Part shown: positions 51,552 to 61,192 of the stretch, piece after piece
How the letters are laid out: the number at the start of each line of letters is the position of its first letter
Numbering within the stretch: the first letter of the stretch is position 1
Source of the DNA: Streptomyces sp. SPB162
GTDB lineage: Bacteria; Actinomycetota; Actinomycetes; Streptomycetales; Streptomycetaceae
Assembly (NCBI RefSeq): GCF_029504575.1
Contig: NZ_JAQFII010000001.1
Location: 4,657,001-4,721,000, forward strand
Direction of reading: 5' to 3'
Length of the DNA: 64,000 nucleotides
The notes under the pieces: model-generated
What the model saw: only the letters and a program-made list of their open reading frames with translations
What the model was told of the DNA's origin: nothing
Databases searched by the model: none
Translations under genes and position numbers: made by a program

Positions 51552-53447
51552 ATGGGCCAGGCGCAAGGCACCGACGGACGTCTCCTCGCCGACCGGTACC
51601 GGCTCGGCGAGGTCCTCGGCAAGGGCGGCATGGGAACAGTCTGGCGCGCGGAGGACGAAACCCTCGGCCGAACCGTCGCCGTCAAGGAGTTGCGCTTCCC
51701 CGGAAATGTCGACGAGGACGAGAAGCGCCGGCTGATCACCCGCACCCTGCGCGAGGCGAAGGCCACCGCGCGGATCCGCGGCACCGGCGCGGTCACCGTG
51801 TTCGATGTCGTCGAGGAGGACGACCGGCCGTGGATCGTCATGGAACTGGTCGAGGGCCGCTCGCTGTCCGACGCCATCCGTGAGGACGGCCCGCTGACTC
51901 CCCAGCGCGCGGCCGAGGTCGGCCTGGTGGTGCTGGACGTGCTGAAGGCCGCGCACAAGGAGGGCATCCTCCACCGCGACGTCAAGCCGTCCAACGTCCT
52001 CATCGCGGACGACGGCCGCGTGGTGCTCAGCGACTTCGGCATCGCGCAGATCGACGGCGACCCCTCCGTCACCTCGACCGGCATGCTCGTCGGTGCCCCC
52101 TCGTACATCTCGCCGGAACGCGCCCGCGGTCAGAAGCCGGGCCCGCCGGCGGACCTGTGGTCGCTCGGCGCCCTGCTGTACGCCTCGGTCGAGGGCCGGC
52201 CGCCCTACGACAAGGGCTCGGCCATCGCCACCCTGACCGCGGTCATGACCGAGCCGGTCGGCCCCATGGAGAACGCCGGCCCGCTCGCCGACGCCATCAA
52301 CGGCCTGCTCATCAAGGACCCGGCGGAGCGGCTGGACGACGCGGGCGTACGCACCCTGCTCACCCGCGTCGTCGACGCGCCGCTGCGGCCGGTCGCCCCG
52401 GCGTCCGAAGACCTGGGGAACTCCGCGACGCGCGTCGTCACGCTGCCGCCGGACCCGCAGCCGACCCCGACCGACGCGCCCCCCGCCGCCCGCAAGGCCG
52501 CCGCCGACCAGGCCCGGGTCCGCAACGCCCTGCGCTCGATGCGCGGCGCGGCCGCGGCCGCCGGCTCCGCCACCGCGGCCACCGCCGCCAAGGCGGCGAA
52601 GGCGGCGAAGCCGAGACCGGCGGCCGAGCCGGGCGAGCCCGACACCGGGCCGAAGGCGCCGCGAGCGCCGATCACCGACGTCGTACCGCGCCGGGTACTG
52701 ATCATCGCCGCCATCGCCGTCGCACTCGCCGTCCTCGGCACCGTGATCGGTTTCGCACTGGCCAACGCGGGCGACGGGGACCAGACGCCCGACTCCAAGC
52801 CCGGTGCCACGTCCTCCACTCCGGGCAAGGTGGGCGACGGCAAGGCGTCGCCCACCCCGTCGAAGGGCAGCACCGGCACGCCGAGCGGGCCGGCCTCGAG
52901 CAATCCGGGCGGCACCGGGGGGACGAGCACGGGCACCAGCGCGGGGACGAGCTCGGGCACCTCCGGGAACCCGCCGGCGGGCACGGGGAACAACGTGCCG
53001 GCCGGCTACAGGGTCGTGACCGCGGGCCACTTCTCCATAGCCCTTCCCGCGGGCTGGCACCAGACCGGCAGCGCGGGCAAGGACAGCCTCATATTCAGCG
53101 CTGACGGCGGCTTCCCGCGGGTCCAGATCGACTTCACCGACCAGCCGGGCAAGGACGCGGCCGCCGCCTGGTACGACATCGAGCCCTCGGTGGGCTCCAG
53201 CAGCAGCGGCTACCGCCTGCTGGGGATCGAGAAGGTCGACTTCAACGGCTACCGCACCGCGGCCGACTGGAACTTCCTGCGGACGGAGAAGGGCGGCCTC
53301 AAGGCCCGTGTCCTGAACCGCGGGTTCGTCGTCAACGACCACCAGGGTTTCGCCATCATGTTCTCCGCGCCCGCCGATCAGTGGGACTCGGCGGCCATCC
53401 AGCAGATGCGCGAGACGTTCTTCAACACCTTCAAACCGGGTAACTGA
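51552..53447 (+). CDS. Membrane Ser/Thr protein kinase 2 of the array
   Basis: The 631-residue kinase starts at ATG 51552 behind CAGGGGAA, 71 bp after kinase 1. Catalytic motifs are complete: LGKGGMG, Lys45 in VAVKE, Asp143 in HRDVKPSN and Asp161 in DFG. After an Ala/Lys-rich juxtamembrane region comes a span at about residues 382-405, a Gly/Ser/Thr-rich linker (TGGTSTGTSAGTSSG), and an ectodomain opening GYRVVTAGHFSIALPAGW, related to those of the neighbours. Confidence 0.92.
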   Translation: MGQAQGTDGRLLADRYRLGEVLGKGGMGTVWRAEDETLGRTVAVKELRFPGNVDEDEKRRLITRTLREAKATARIRGTGAVTVFDVVEEDDRPWIVMELVEGRSLSDAIREDGPLTPQRAAEVGLVVLDVLKAAHKEGILHRDVKPSNVLIADDGRVVLSDFGIAQIDGDPSVTSTGMLVGAPSYISPERARGQKPGPPADLWSLGALLYASVEGRPPYDKGSAIATLTAVMTEPVGPMENAGPLADAINGLLIKDPAERLDDAGVRTLLTRVVDAPLRPVAPASEDLGNSATRVVTLPPDPQPTPTDAPPAARKAAADQARVRNALRSMRGAAAAAGSATAATAAKAAKAAKPRPAAEPGEPDTGPKAPRAPITDVVPRRVLIIAAIAVALAVLGTVIGFALANAGDGDQTPDSKPGATSSTPGKVGDGKASPTPSKGSTGTPSGPASSNPGGTGGTSTGTSAGTSSGTSGNPPAGTGNNVPAGYRVVTAGHFSIALPAGWHQTGSAGKDSLIFSADGGFPRVQIDFTDQPGKDAAAAWYDIEPSVGSSSSGYRLLGIEKVDFNGYRTAADWNFLRTEKGGLKARVLNRGFVVNDHQGFAIMFSAPADQWDSAAIQQMRETFFNTFKPGN

Positions 53448-53563
53448 TCTGCGCAGAGCGGGTCACGGGGCATGCCTCCGGCACGTATCGTGAAAACCGG
53501 CGGACTCTCCGCATCCAGATTGCATCCGGACCGGACCGGATCTGACGCTTTTGGGGAGGCGTC

Positions 53564-55507
53564 GTGGACGAATACGCGGGTCGCGTACTCGCCGACCGCT
53601 ACCGCCTGCCCCGGCCGCCCGCGGACGAGTACGAACTGGTCGAGACGCGCGCCTTCGACACGTACAGCGGCCAGGAGGTACTGGTCCGCCAGGTGTTGCT
53701 GCCGGAGGTCGTCAGCGCGGAACTGATCAGTCCTGGACAGCATGAGGGCGACCTGGGCCACGGTGCCGACCGTATGAGCGACAGCGCCCAGCGGGCGCTG
53801 GACGCCGCGCGCGCCGCCGCCGCGATACCCGACCACCCACGCCTGGTGCAGGTCTTCGACATCTTCGTCGAGGACGGCAGCCTGTGGATCGCCAGCGAGC
53901 TGGTCAACGCGCGGCCGCTCGCGTCCTTACTCGTCGACAAGCGGCTCGGCCACTACCGCGCCGCCGAGATCGCCTCGGACGTGCTCGTCGCGCTGCGCGT
54001 CCTGCACGCCTACGGCTGGACCCACCGCAACGTCACCGCCGGCACCGTCCTGGTCTGCGACGACGGCCGCGCCATGCTGTCGGGGCTGGCGGCCGGCGCC
54101 GCGCAGGAGGCGCTGTGCGGCTACGACCCGGTCCCGGCGGAAGTGATGGCCGGAGGGAACAGCGCCGGCTGGGGCGGACCCGACTCCACGCTGGAGCAGG
54201 AGCGGGCCCGGCAGGCCCGTATCACCGTCGTCGGGCCGGTCACCGAGCGCTGGGCGCCGGAACAGGCCACCCCGGTCCATGAGAACTGGCAGCTCGCGCC
54301 GCCCGTCGGCCCCGCGGTCGACCTGTGGGCGCTGGGCACGCTGCTCTTCCGCAGCGTCCAGGGCCACCCGCCCTACCCCGAGGAGAGCGCCCCGGAGCTC
54401 GTCCAGATGGTCTGCGCGGAGCCGCCCGCCTTCGCCGAGGAGAGCGGGCCGCTGCGGCCCATCGTCGAGTCGCTGCTGCGCCCCGACCCCGAGGAGCGTC
54501 CGGAGTTCGACGAACTGGAGGGCTGGCTCCGCTCCTTGATCCGGTCCGCGCCCGAGCCCGACCTGGGGCTGCGTACGGTGCCGGTCCCGACGGATCCCCG
54601 CAAGCTGCCGATCGTCCGGCGCAGGGGCGAGCTGGTCCGCCGCCGCAGGTCCGCCGCGGCCGCCTCGGCCGACGGGCTGTCCGGTACGACCCACCGGCGC
54701 CACGCACGGGTCGCCCCGGCGCGGCAGGGCCGGACGAAGGAGCCGAAGGCTGCGAAACAGAAGGCGGCGAGGCAGCGCGGTCCGCGCAGCCTGGGCGCGC
54801 GGCTGCTCATCCTGGTGCTGCTCCTGCTGGTCGCGGTGATCGCGTACGCGCTGGTGATGATGCCCCGCAACACCACCGACGACGGCAGCGGGGGCGGTTC
54901 GGCCAACCGGACGGTCCCGGCCCGGATGCCGGGCTCCGGCTCGGACGACAAGACCGCCACCAAGGCCCCCACCACCGCGCCGAGCACGGCCCCGACGTCC
55001 GCGAAGCCGACACCCGGCAAGCAGCCCCCGGCGACGAGCCCCCAGCCGGACACGGACCTCGGCGGCGACTTCGCGCTGCGCACGGACGAGGCGGGATTCA
55101 CGGTCGCCGTGCACACCGGCTGGCAGCGTCAGGGCAAGAACGCCCAGGACCAGGTCCGGTACACCGGCGGCGACTTCCAGCTGATCGTGGTCCCCGGCCG
55201 CGACACGGCCTCCGACGCGGGCAGCGACCCCATGGCGTACCAGGGGAACGAACCCGAGCTGGCGCCGTTCCGCGCCTCGCAGTGGGCCTCGGCCGGCGCG
55301 CTGCGGACGCTCGACGTGAACGGATCGCCCGCCGCCGAGGGCGAGTACAGCTGGCGGGACGCCAACGGCCACCAGGTCTACGCCCGCAATCTCGCGCTGC
55401 TCCAGGACGGCAAGTACCACCTGGTCCTGGTGATCGGCCCGGACGCCCAGCGGGCCGACGTCCAGCGCATCTTCGACAAGGCGGCGGAGACGTACCGCAC
55501 CGACTGA
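53564..55507 (+). CDS. Membrane pseudokinase 3 of the array
   Basis: The 647-residue protein starts with GTG behind GGGGAGG. It keeps the kinase fold outline (YELVETRAFDTYSGQEVLVRQVLLPE, DLWALGTLLFRSVQGHPPYPE) but lacks the Gly-rich loop, has Arg42 in place of the ATP lysine, reads HRNVTAGT instead of HRDxKxxN (Asn156, Thr158, Thr161), and GLA instead of DFG. It is predicted catalytically inactive. One span at about residues 412-432 is followed by a PAxxTS linker and an ectodomain with AGFTVAVHTGWQR. It may scaffold or regulate the flanking kinases. Confidence 0.92.
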   Translation: MDEYAGRVLADRYRLPRPPADEYELVETRAFDTYSGQEVLVRQVLLPEVVSAELISPGQHEGDLGHGADRMSDSAQRALDAARAAAAIPDHPRLVQVFDIFVEDGSLWIASELVNARPLASLLVDKRLGHYRAAEIASDVLVALRVLHAYGWTHRNVTAGTVLVCDDGRAMLSGLAAGAAQEALCGYDPVPAEVMAGGNSAGWGGPDSTLEQERARQARITVVGPVTERWAPEQATPVHENWQLAPPVGPAVDLWALGTLLFRSVQGHPPYPEESAPELVQMVCAEPPAFAEESGPLRPIVESLLRPDPEERPEFDELEGWLRSLIRSAPEPDLGLRTVPVPTDPRKLPIVRRRGELVRRRRSAAAASADGLSGTTHRRHARVAPARQGRTKEPKAAKQKAARQRGPRSLGARLLILVLLLLVAVIAYALVMMPRNTTDDGSGGGSANRTVPARMPGSGSDDKTATKAPTTAPSTAPTSAKPTPGKQPPATSPQPDTDLGGDFALRTDEAGFTVAVHTGWQRQGKNAQDQVRYTGGDFQLIVVPGRDTASDAGSDPMAYQGNEPELAPFRASQWASAGALRTLDVNGSPAAEGEYSWRDANGHQVYARNLALLQDGKYHLVLVIGPDAQRADVQRIFDKAAETYRTD

Positions 55508-55550
55508 GACCCGCCGCCGCCCGGTGCCGCGACAGGGCATGATGGGACCC

Positions 55551-57167
55551 ATGGCGAGCGACGGGGGACATGGCGTGTCCCCCTACACGTCCGGCCTGCC
55601 GGGACCTGTCGCCGGCCGGTACCGGATCACCGGGCGGCTGGGCCGCGGCGGTATGGGCACCGTGTGGCGGGCGACCGACGAGCTGCTGGACCGGCAGGTC
55701 GCGGTCAAGGAGCTGCATTTCAACGAGGGCCTGTCCGACGGCGAGCAGCAGCTGTACCGGGACCGCGCGCTGCGCGAGGCCCGCAGCGTGGCGCAGATCC
55801 GGCACCCGCACGTGGTGGTCCTGCACGATGTGATCGAGCAGGACGGCCGTCCGTGGATCGTGATGGAGCTGATCGACGGCCACTCGCTCGCCGACGTGTT
55901 GGCCAAGGACGGTCCGGTGGAGCCACGCGAGGCGGCCCGGATCGGCGCCGCGGTGGCGGGCGCGCTGCACGCCGCGCACGAACGCGGGGTGCTGCACCGG
56001 GACATCAAGCCCGCCAACGTCCTGATCGAGCGGGAGACCGGACGGGTCGTGCTCACCGACTTCGGGATCGCGCGGGTGTCGGGATCGGTGACGCTGACCG
56101 AGACCGGGGTGTTCGTCGGTTCGCCCGAGTACACCTCGCCGGAGCGGATGTCGGGGGCGACGGCGGGCCCGGAGTCCGACCTGTGGTCGGTGGGCGTGCT
56201 GCTGTGCGCGTCCGTCGACGGGCACTCGCCGTTCCGCCGCGATTCGATCGGCGGCGTGCTGCACGCCGTCGTCTACGACGACATCCGCCCGCCCGCCAGC
56301 GCCGGCCCGCTGCTGCCGGTGGTCTCCGCCCTGCTGGAGCGCGACACCGGCCGCCGGATGGGCGCGGTGGCGGCGGAGCTGTGGCTGCGCACGTACGCCG
56401 AGACCGGCGAGGCGACCGGGACGGGACACGTCCCGACCGTCATCCGGGACACGGTGATACCGCCGGACCCCGGCCCCGAACCGGCTCAGGACCCGACCCC
56501 GCCGCTGACCCCCTCCCCGTTCCCCGTGGGCGCCCCCCGCGAGCGCGGGAAGTCCCGTAGGGGAGTGCTGGTGGGCGCGCTGCTCGCCCTGGTCCTGGGG
56601 GCCGGCGTGACCGCCGCCGTGCTGGCGATGAACGGTGACGACGGCAGCGCGGGCACCGCGGCGACGCCGCGACCGTCCTCGTCCTCGCCCGCTCCGTCGG
56701 CCGCGCACACCACGCGGACCGCCGCCCCGGTCCCGGCCGGATTCCGGACCGTCACCGACGCGTCGGGCTTCTCGGTGGTGCTCCCCAGCGGCTATGACCG
56801 GTCCGTCGATCCGCCGCGGATCTTCTACTACTCGCCCGGCAAGGAGTTCCGGTTCGGCGTCCGCAACGAGGTGCCGGACCCGAACGGCCCGGTGGCGGTG
56901 ATGACGGCGCAGCACCGCGGGGGCGCGGCCGCGTACAAGGGGTATCGGGACGGCTTCGTCACCGAGACGACGAAGGACGGTGGGCCGGCCGCGCTCTGGG
57001 AGTTCACCTGGGACGGCTATCCGGGCGGCGGCGCGCGCCGCACGTTCGACCTGTGCTGGACGGAGAACGGGCGGCAGTACGACATCTGGGTCTCGTCGCC
57101 CGTGGAGAAGTCGGAGCAGGGCCGGCGCACCTTCGACACGGCACGGGACACGTTCACCCCGCGCTGA
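55551..57167 (+). CDS. Membrane Ser/Thr protein kinase 4 of the array
   Basis: From ATG 55551 the product has 538 residues; ATGs at 55539 and 55542 are alternatives. Active-site motifs are intact: LGRGGMG, Lys53 in VAVKE, Asp151 in HRDIKPAN and Asp170 in DFG. The span is at about residues 339-362 and the ectodomain begins AGFRTVTDASGFSVVLPSGYDRS, clearly related to those of kinases 1 and 2. It begins 43 bp after the pseudokinase gene and ends the array. Confidence 0.92.
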   Translation: MASDGGHGVSPYTSGLPGPVAGRYRITGRLGRGGMGTVWRATDELLDRQVAVKELHFNEGLSDGEQQLYRDRALREARSVAQIRHPHVVVLHDVIEQDGRPWIVMELIDGHSLADVLAKDGPVEPREAARIGAAVAGALHAAHERGVLHRDIKPANVLIERETGRVVLTDFGIARVSGSVTLTETGVFVGSPEYTSPERMSGATAGPESDLWSVGVLLCASVDGHSPFRRDSIGGVLHAVVYDDIRPPASAGPLLPVVSALLERDTGRRMGAVAAELWLRTYAETGEATGTGHVPTVIRDTVIPPDPGPEPAQDPTPPLTPSPFPVGAPRERGKSRRGVLVGALLALVLGAGVTAAVLAMNGDDGSAGTAATPRPSSSSPAPSAAHTTRTAAPVPAGFRTVTDASGFSVVLPSGYDRSVDPPRIFYYSPGKEFRFGVRNEVPDPNGPVAVMTAQHRGGAAAYKGYRDGFVTETTKDGGPAALWEFTWDGYPGGGARRTFDLCWTENGRQYDIWVSSPVEKSEQGRRTFDTARDTFTPR

Positions 57168-57298
57168 AGCAGCTGAGCAGTCGCTGAGCTGCGCAAATCA
57201 AGATCATGCCAGCGATTACTGGCTTAATTGTGCTCGTCAGGTGAAAAGTAGCTACTGATGGGTACCCAGCGGCGCGCATCAGCCGTAATCTCGCCGCT
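57168..57298 (+). promoter_or_regulatory. AT-rich gap upstream of the dehydrogenase gene
   Basis: This 131-bp non-coding stretch between kinase 4 and the gabD-like gene is clearly more AT-rich than its surroundings and probably contains the promoter. I could not fix individual boxes. Confidence 0.45.
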
Positions 57299-58910
57299 AT
57301 GACGGACTCGCTCGGCACCACGCGCCCCACCGACGGCAACCCGGCGGCACCCACCACCGCCAGGGGAGCCCAGGACGTCGTCACCCCCGACCTCGTCGCG
57401 CGGTTGACGCGCGGCGTCATCGGCAGCGGCCGCACCAGCAACCACACCCCGCTCACCGGCGAGAAGCTCGCCGACCTCCCGGAGGCCACTCCCGACGAGG
57501 TCGCCACCGCCTTCGAGCGGGCCCGCGCCGCCCAGAGCGCCTGGGCGGCCACGCCGGTCCGGCAGCGTGCCGCCGTGCTGCTGCGCTTCCACGACCTGGT
57601 GCTCAGCCGGCAGAGCGAGGTCCTCGACCTCATCCAACTGGAGACCGGCAAGGCCAGGCTGCACGCCCACGAAGAGGTTCAGGCCGTCGTCATGTCCGCC
57701 CGCCACTACGGGCGCCGGGCCCCCGCGTACCTCAAGCCGAAGGGTCACGGCGGCGCCGTCCCCGTCCTGACCAAGGTGGTCGAGCTGCGCCAGCCCGCGC
57801 GGCGTCGTCGGTCAGATTGCCCCCTGGAACTACCCCTTCGAGCTGTCGGTCGGCGACGCGCTCCCCGCCTTCGCCGCGGGCAACGCCGTCGTCATGAAGC
57901 CCGACACCGAGACCGCGCTGACCGCCCTGTGGGCGCGCGAGCAGCTCATCGAGGCCGGGCTGCCGGCCGACGTGTGGCAGATCGTGATCGGCGAGGGCCC
58001 GGTCGTCGGCCCGGCCCTCGTCGAGCACGCCGACTACGTCTCCTTCACCGGCTCCACCCGCACGGGCCGCGAGGTCGCCCAGCGCGCCGCCGCCCGGCTG
58101 ATCGGCGCCTCCCTCGAACTCGGCGGCAAGAACGCCATGCTCGTGCTGCGCGACGCCGACCTCGACAAGGCCGCCGAAGGCGCCGTACGCGCCTGCTTCG
58201 CCTCCGCGGGACAGCTCTGCGTCTCCATCGAGCGGCTCTTCGTCCACGAGTCCGTCGCCGACGCCTTCGTCGAGAAGTTCACCGCCCGCACCAAGGCGCT
58301 CAAGCTCGGCACGGCCCTCGCCTTCGGGGCCGGCATGGGATCGCTGGCCGGTGAACGCCAGTTGGAGACCGTCAGCCGGCACGTCGACGAGGCCCGCTCC
58401 AAGGGCGCCACCGTCCTCACCGGCGGCCAGGCCCGCCCGGACATCGGCCCCTACGTCTACGAGCCGACGATCCTGGACGGGGTCGAGGCGCCGATGTCGG
58501 TCTGCACCGAGGAGACCTTCGGTCCCGTCGTCTCCGTCTACCGCTTCCGTGACGAGGACGAGGCCGTGGAGCGCGCCAACGCGACCCCGTACGGGCTGAA
58601 CTCCAGTGTCTGGACCAAGGACACCCGCCGCGGCGGACGCATCGCCGCGCGGCTGCGCTCCGGGACCGTCAACGTCAACGAGGGGTACGCCCCCGCGTAC
58701 GGCAGCGTCCGGGCCCCGATGGGCGGCATGAAGGACTCGGGACTCGGCCGCCGGCACGGATCCGAGGGCATCCTCAAGTTCACCGAGGCGCAGACCGTCG
58801 CGACGCAGCGGCTGCTGCCGATGGCGCCGTCGTTGGGCATGGACGACGAGAAGTACGCCGCCCTCATGAGCCGTTCGCTGCGCGCGATGAAGGTGTTCCG
58901 GCTGCGCTGA
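57299..58910 (+). pseudogene. gabD: Succinate-semialdehyde dehydrogenase, frame broken by one extra base
   Basis: An NAD(P)-dependent aldehyde dehydrogenase of the succinate-semialdehyde (GabD-like) type. The first frame runs from ATG 57299 to KVVELRQP and the second from GVVGQIAPWNYPFELSVGD to 58910. Removing one base near 57797 (CCCGCGCGG to CCCCGCGG) joins them as QPRGVVGQ and gives 536 residues. The rest is intact: GSTRTGREV, the general base in LELGGKNAM and catalytic Cys in GQLCVSIE. Either a sequencing error or a recent inactivation; the intact remainder favours the former. Confidence 0.88.
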
Positions 58911-58974
58911 TCCAACCAGTACGGCCTGCGTGAGTGACGGCAGCTCGAAGGCAACATCCGCTACGGAGGAACCT

Positions 58975-60762
58975 GTGTCGCGTGACCTGCCCGGCTACGA
59001 CTACGACGTCATCGTCATCGGCTCCGGCTTCGGCGGATCGGTGTCCGCCCTGCGCCTGACCGAGAAGGGGTACCGCGTCGGGGTACTCGAAGCCGGGCGC
59101 CGGTTCACGCGCGAGACGCTGCCCAAGAACTCCTGGGACGTCCGCAACTTCCTCTGGGCGCCCTCGCTCGGCCTCTACGGCATCCAGCGCATCCACCTGC
59201 TGAACAACGTCCTGGTGCTGGCGGGCGCGGGCGTCGGCGGCGGATCGCTGAACTACGCCAACACCCTCTACGTGCCGCCGAAGGCCTTCTTCGAGGACCG
59301 CCAGTGGGGCCACATCACCGACTGGCAGGCGGAACTCAAGCCGTACTACGACCAGGCCCAGCGCATGCTCGGCGTCCGGCTCAACCCCACGCTCACCCCC
59401 TCGGACGTGCACCTGAAGGCCGCCGCGGAGAAGATGGGCGTCGGGGACACCTTCCACATGGCGCCGGTCGGCGTCTTCTTCGGGGACGGCCAGGACGCCG
59501 ACGGTGAGGCGAAGGCCGCGCCCGGCGGCGAGGTCGCCGACCCGTACTTCGGCGGCGCCGGACCGTCGCGGCGCGCCTGCACCGAGTGCGGTGAGTGCAT
59601 GACCGGCTGCCGGCACGGCGCCAAGAACACCCTGAACGAGAACTACCTGCACCTCGCCGAGAAGGCCGGCGCCGTCATCCACCCCATGACGACCGTCGTC
59701 GGCCTCTCCGAGGACCCCGCGGGCGGCTACCGCGTCGCGACCGCGCCCACCGACAAGAAGCGCAAGGGCAAGCGGCGGGTGCTGCGCGCCCGGCAGATCG
59801 TCGTCGCCGCCGGCACGTACGGCACGCAGACGCTGCTGCACTCCATGCGCGACACGGGTGAGCTGCCCGGCATCTCGGCGAAGCTCGGTGAGCTGACCCG
59901 TACCAACTCCGAGGCCCTGGTCGGCGCCCAGACCGACAACCGCCGCTACCGCAAGGCGCACGGCGCGGCCAAGGTCGACTTCACCCGGGGCGTCGCGATC
60001 ACGTCCTCGATCCACCCCGACGCCAACACCCACATCGAGCCGGTCCGTTACGGCAAGGGCTCCAACTCCATGGGCGCCCTCACGATCCTCCAGGTCCCGC
60101 ACGGCACCCGTGCCCCCAAGGCGCTCGCCTACGCCGCGGCCTGCGTACGCCACCCGCTGCTCACGTTCCGCTCGCTGTCCAACCGCCGCTGGTCGGAGCG
60201 CACCATCATCGGCCTGGTCATGCAGTCGCTGGACAACTCGCTGACCACGTACCGCAAGCCCAAGGGTCTGGGCAAGGGCCTGCTCACCGCCAAGCAGGGC
60301 CACGGGGCGCCCAACCCCGTCTACCTTCCCGAGGGCGCCGAGGCCGCGCGGCTCATAGCCGAGGAGATCAACGGCTTCGCGGGCAGCAACGTGGGTGAGT
60401 TGATGGGGACGCCGCTGACCGCGCACTTCCTCGGCGGCTGCGCCATCGGCGAGGACGCCGAGCACGGCGTGATCGACCCGTACCACCGGCTCTACGGACA
60501 CCCGGGCATCCACGTCGTGGACGGTGCCGCCGTCTCCGCCAACCTCGGGGTGAACCCCTCGCTGACGATCACCGCCCAGGCGGAGCGGGCGATGTCCTTC
60601 TGGCCCAACAACGGGGACGAGGACGTACGCCCCGCCCAGGGCGAGGCGTACGTGCGCCTGCCGGCGGTGGAGCCGCGGACCCCGGCCGTCCCGGAGAACG
60701 CCTTCGCGGCGCTGCGGCTGCCGCTGCTGCCCGTGCCGCCGATCCCGCCGAAGGCGATCTGA
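58975..60762 (+). CDS. GMC family FAD oxidoreductase with ferredoxin-like Cys cluster
   Basis: A ChoD-like flavoprotein, often annotated as cholesterol oxidase. GTG 58975 behind CGGAGGA gives 595 residues; the FAD fold is DVIVIGSGFGGSVSAL near the N terminus and LAGAGVGGGSLNYANT follows. Cysteines 202, 205, 208 and 212 form C-x2-C-x2-C-x3-C (CTECGECMTGC), as in 4Fe-4S ferredoxins. The C-terminal GMC part keeps NPSLTITAQAERA. In M. tuberculosis the homologue choD lies directly beside guaB3 and guaB2, so the neighbourhood is old. The true substrate is not certain. Confidence 0.88.
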   Translation: MSRDLPGYDYDVIVIGSGFGGSVSALRLTEKGYRVGVLEAGRRFTRETLPKNSWDVRNFLWAPSLGLYGIQRIHLLNNVLVLAGAGVGGGSLNYANTLYVPPKAFFEDRQWGHITDWQAELKPYYDQAQRMLGVRLNPTLTPSDVHLKAAAEKMGVGDTFHMAPVGVFFGDGQDADGEAKAAPGGEVADPYFGGAGPSRRACTECGECMTGCRHGAKNTLNENYLHLAEKAGAVIHPMTTVVGLSEDPAGGYRVATAPTDKKRKGKRRVLRARQIVVAAGTYGTQTLLHSMRDTGELPGISAKLGELTRTNSEALVGAQTDNRRYRKAHGAAKVDFTRGVAITSSIHPDANTHIEPVRYGKGSNSMGALTILQVPHGTRAPKALAYAAACVRHPLLTFRSLSNRRWSERTIIGLVMQSLDNSLTTYRKPKGLGKGLLTAKQGHGAPNPVYLPEGAEAARLIAEEINGFAGSNVGELMGTPLTAHFLGGCAIGEDAEHGVIDPYHRLYGHPGIHVVDGAAVSANLGVNPSLTITAQAERAMSFWPNNGDEDVRPAQGEAYVRLPAVEPRTPAVPENAFAALRLPLLPVPPIPPKAI

Positions 60763-60853
60763 GCGGTTCGAGTGATGTGAGCGGTGTTATGACGTATGTC
60801 ACGCCCGCTGCACTAAAGTTTCGCTGAGCGGTTCTCGCAGGAGTGATCTCGCA

Positions 60854-60895
60854 GAGCGGCCGGCTCCCAGCGTCCTGGGGGCCGACCGCCTCTTT
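60854..60895 (+). terminator. Terminator after the GMC oxidoreductase
   Basis: AGAGCGGCCGGCTCCCAG pairs with CTGGGGGCCGACCGCCTCT allowing G-T pairs, followed by a short T-run (CTCTTT). It lies about 90 bp after the stop. Confidence 0.7.
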
Positions 60896-61192
60896 GGAGT
60901 TGCGACCGGGTGGCTGTCCCCTGCCCTCCGGTCACGGAGCGCGGAGCGAGGTCCCACGGCCTGCCGCACGAACGGGCAGGCCTCATCGCTCCGCAGTGGC
61001 ACCCCGCCCAGCTGCGTCTGGGCGGCATTCTGTCTGTCCACGCGTGGTTGTGGTCGACCGCCCCTGGCTGGCACGGACACCCCTTCCAACGAAAGGGTCC
61101 CGGGCCGGTCACGTGCCGTACGGGTGACGCCGCCCGAACGGGGGATCCGCGGGACCGTCCGCCGGGCTGTCCGCCGAGCCGCCGAGCGGACG
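60896..61192. other. Non-coding stretch, nothing recognised
   Basis: About 300 bp between the GMC terminator and the chorismate mutase stop. I found no credible gene, tRNA or known RNA motif on either strand; several short inverted repeats are present, as expected at high GC. Confidence 0.5.

Noticed and set aside
57180..57300. Horizontally acquired AT-rich island
   Set aside because: The AT-rich stretch is only about 130 bp, sits exactly where a promoter is expected, and flanking genes have normal base use.
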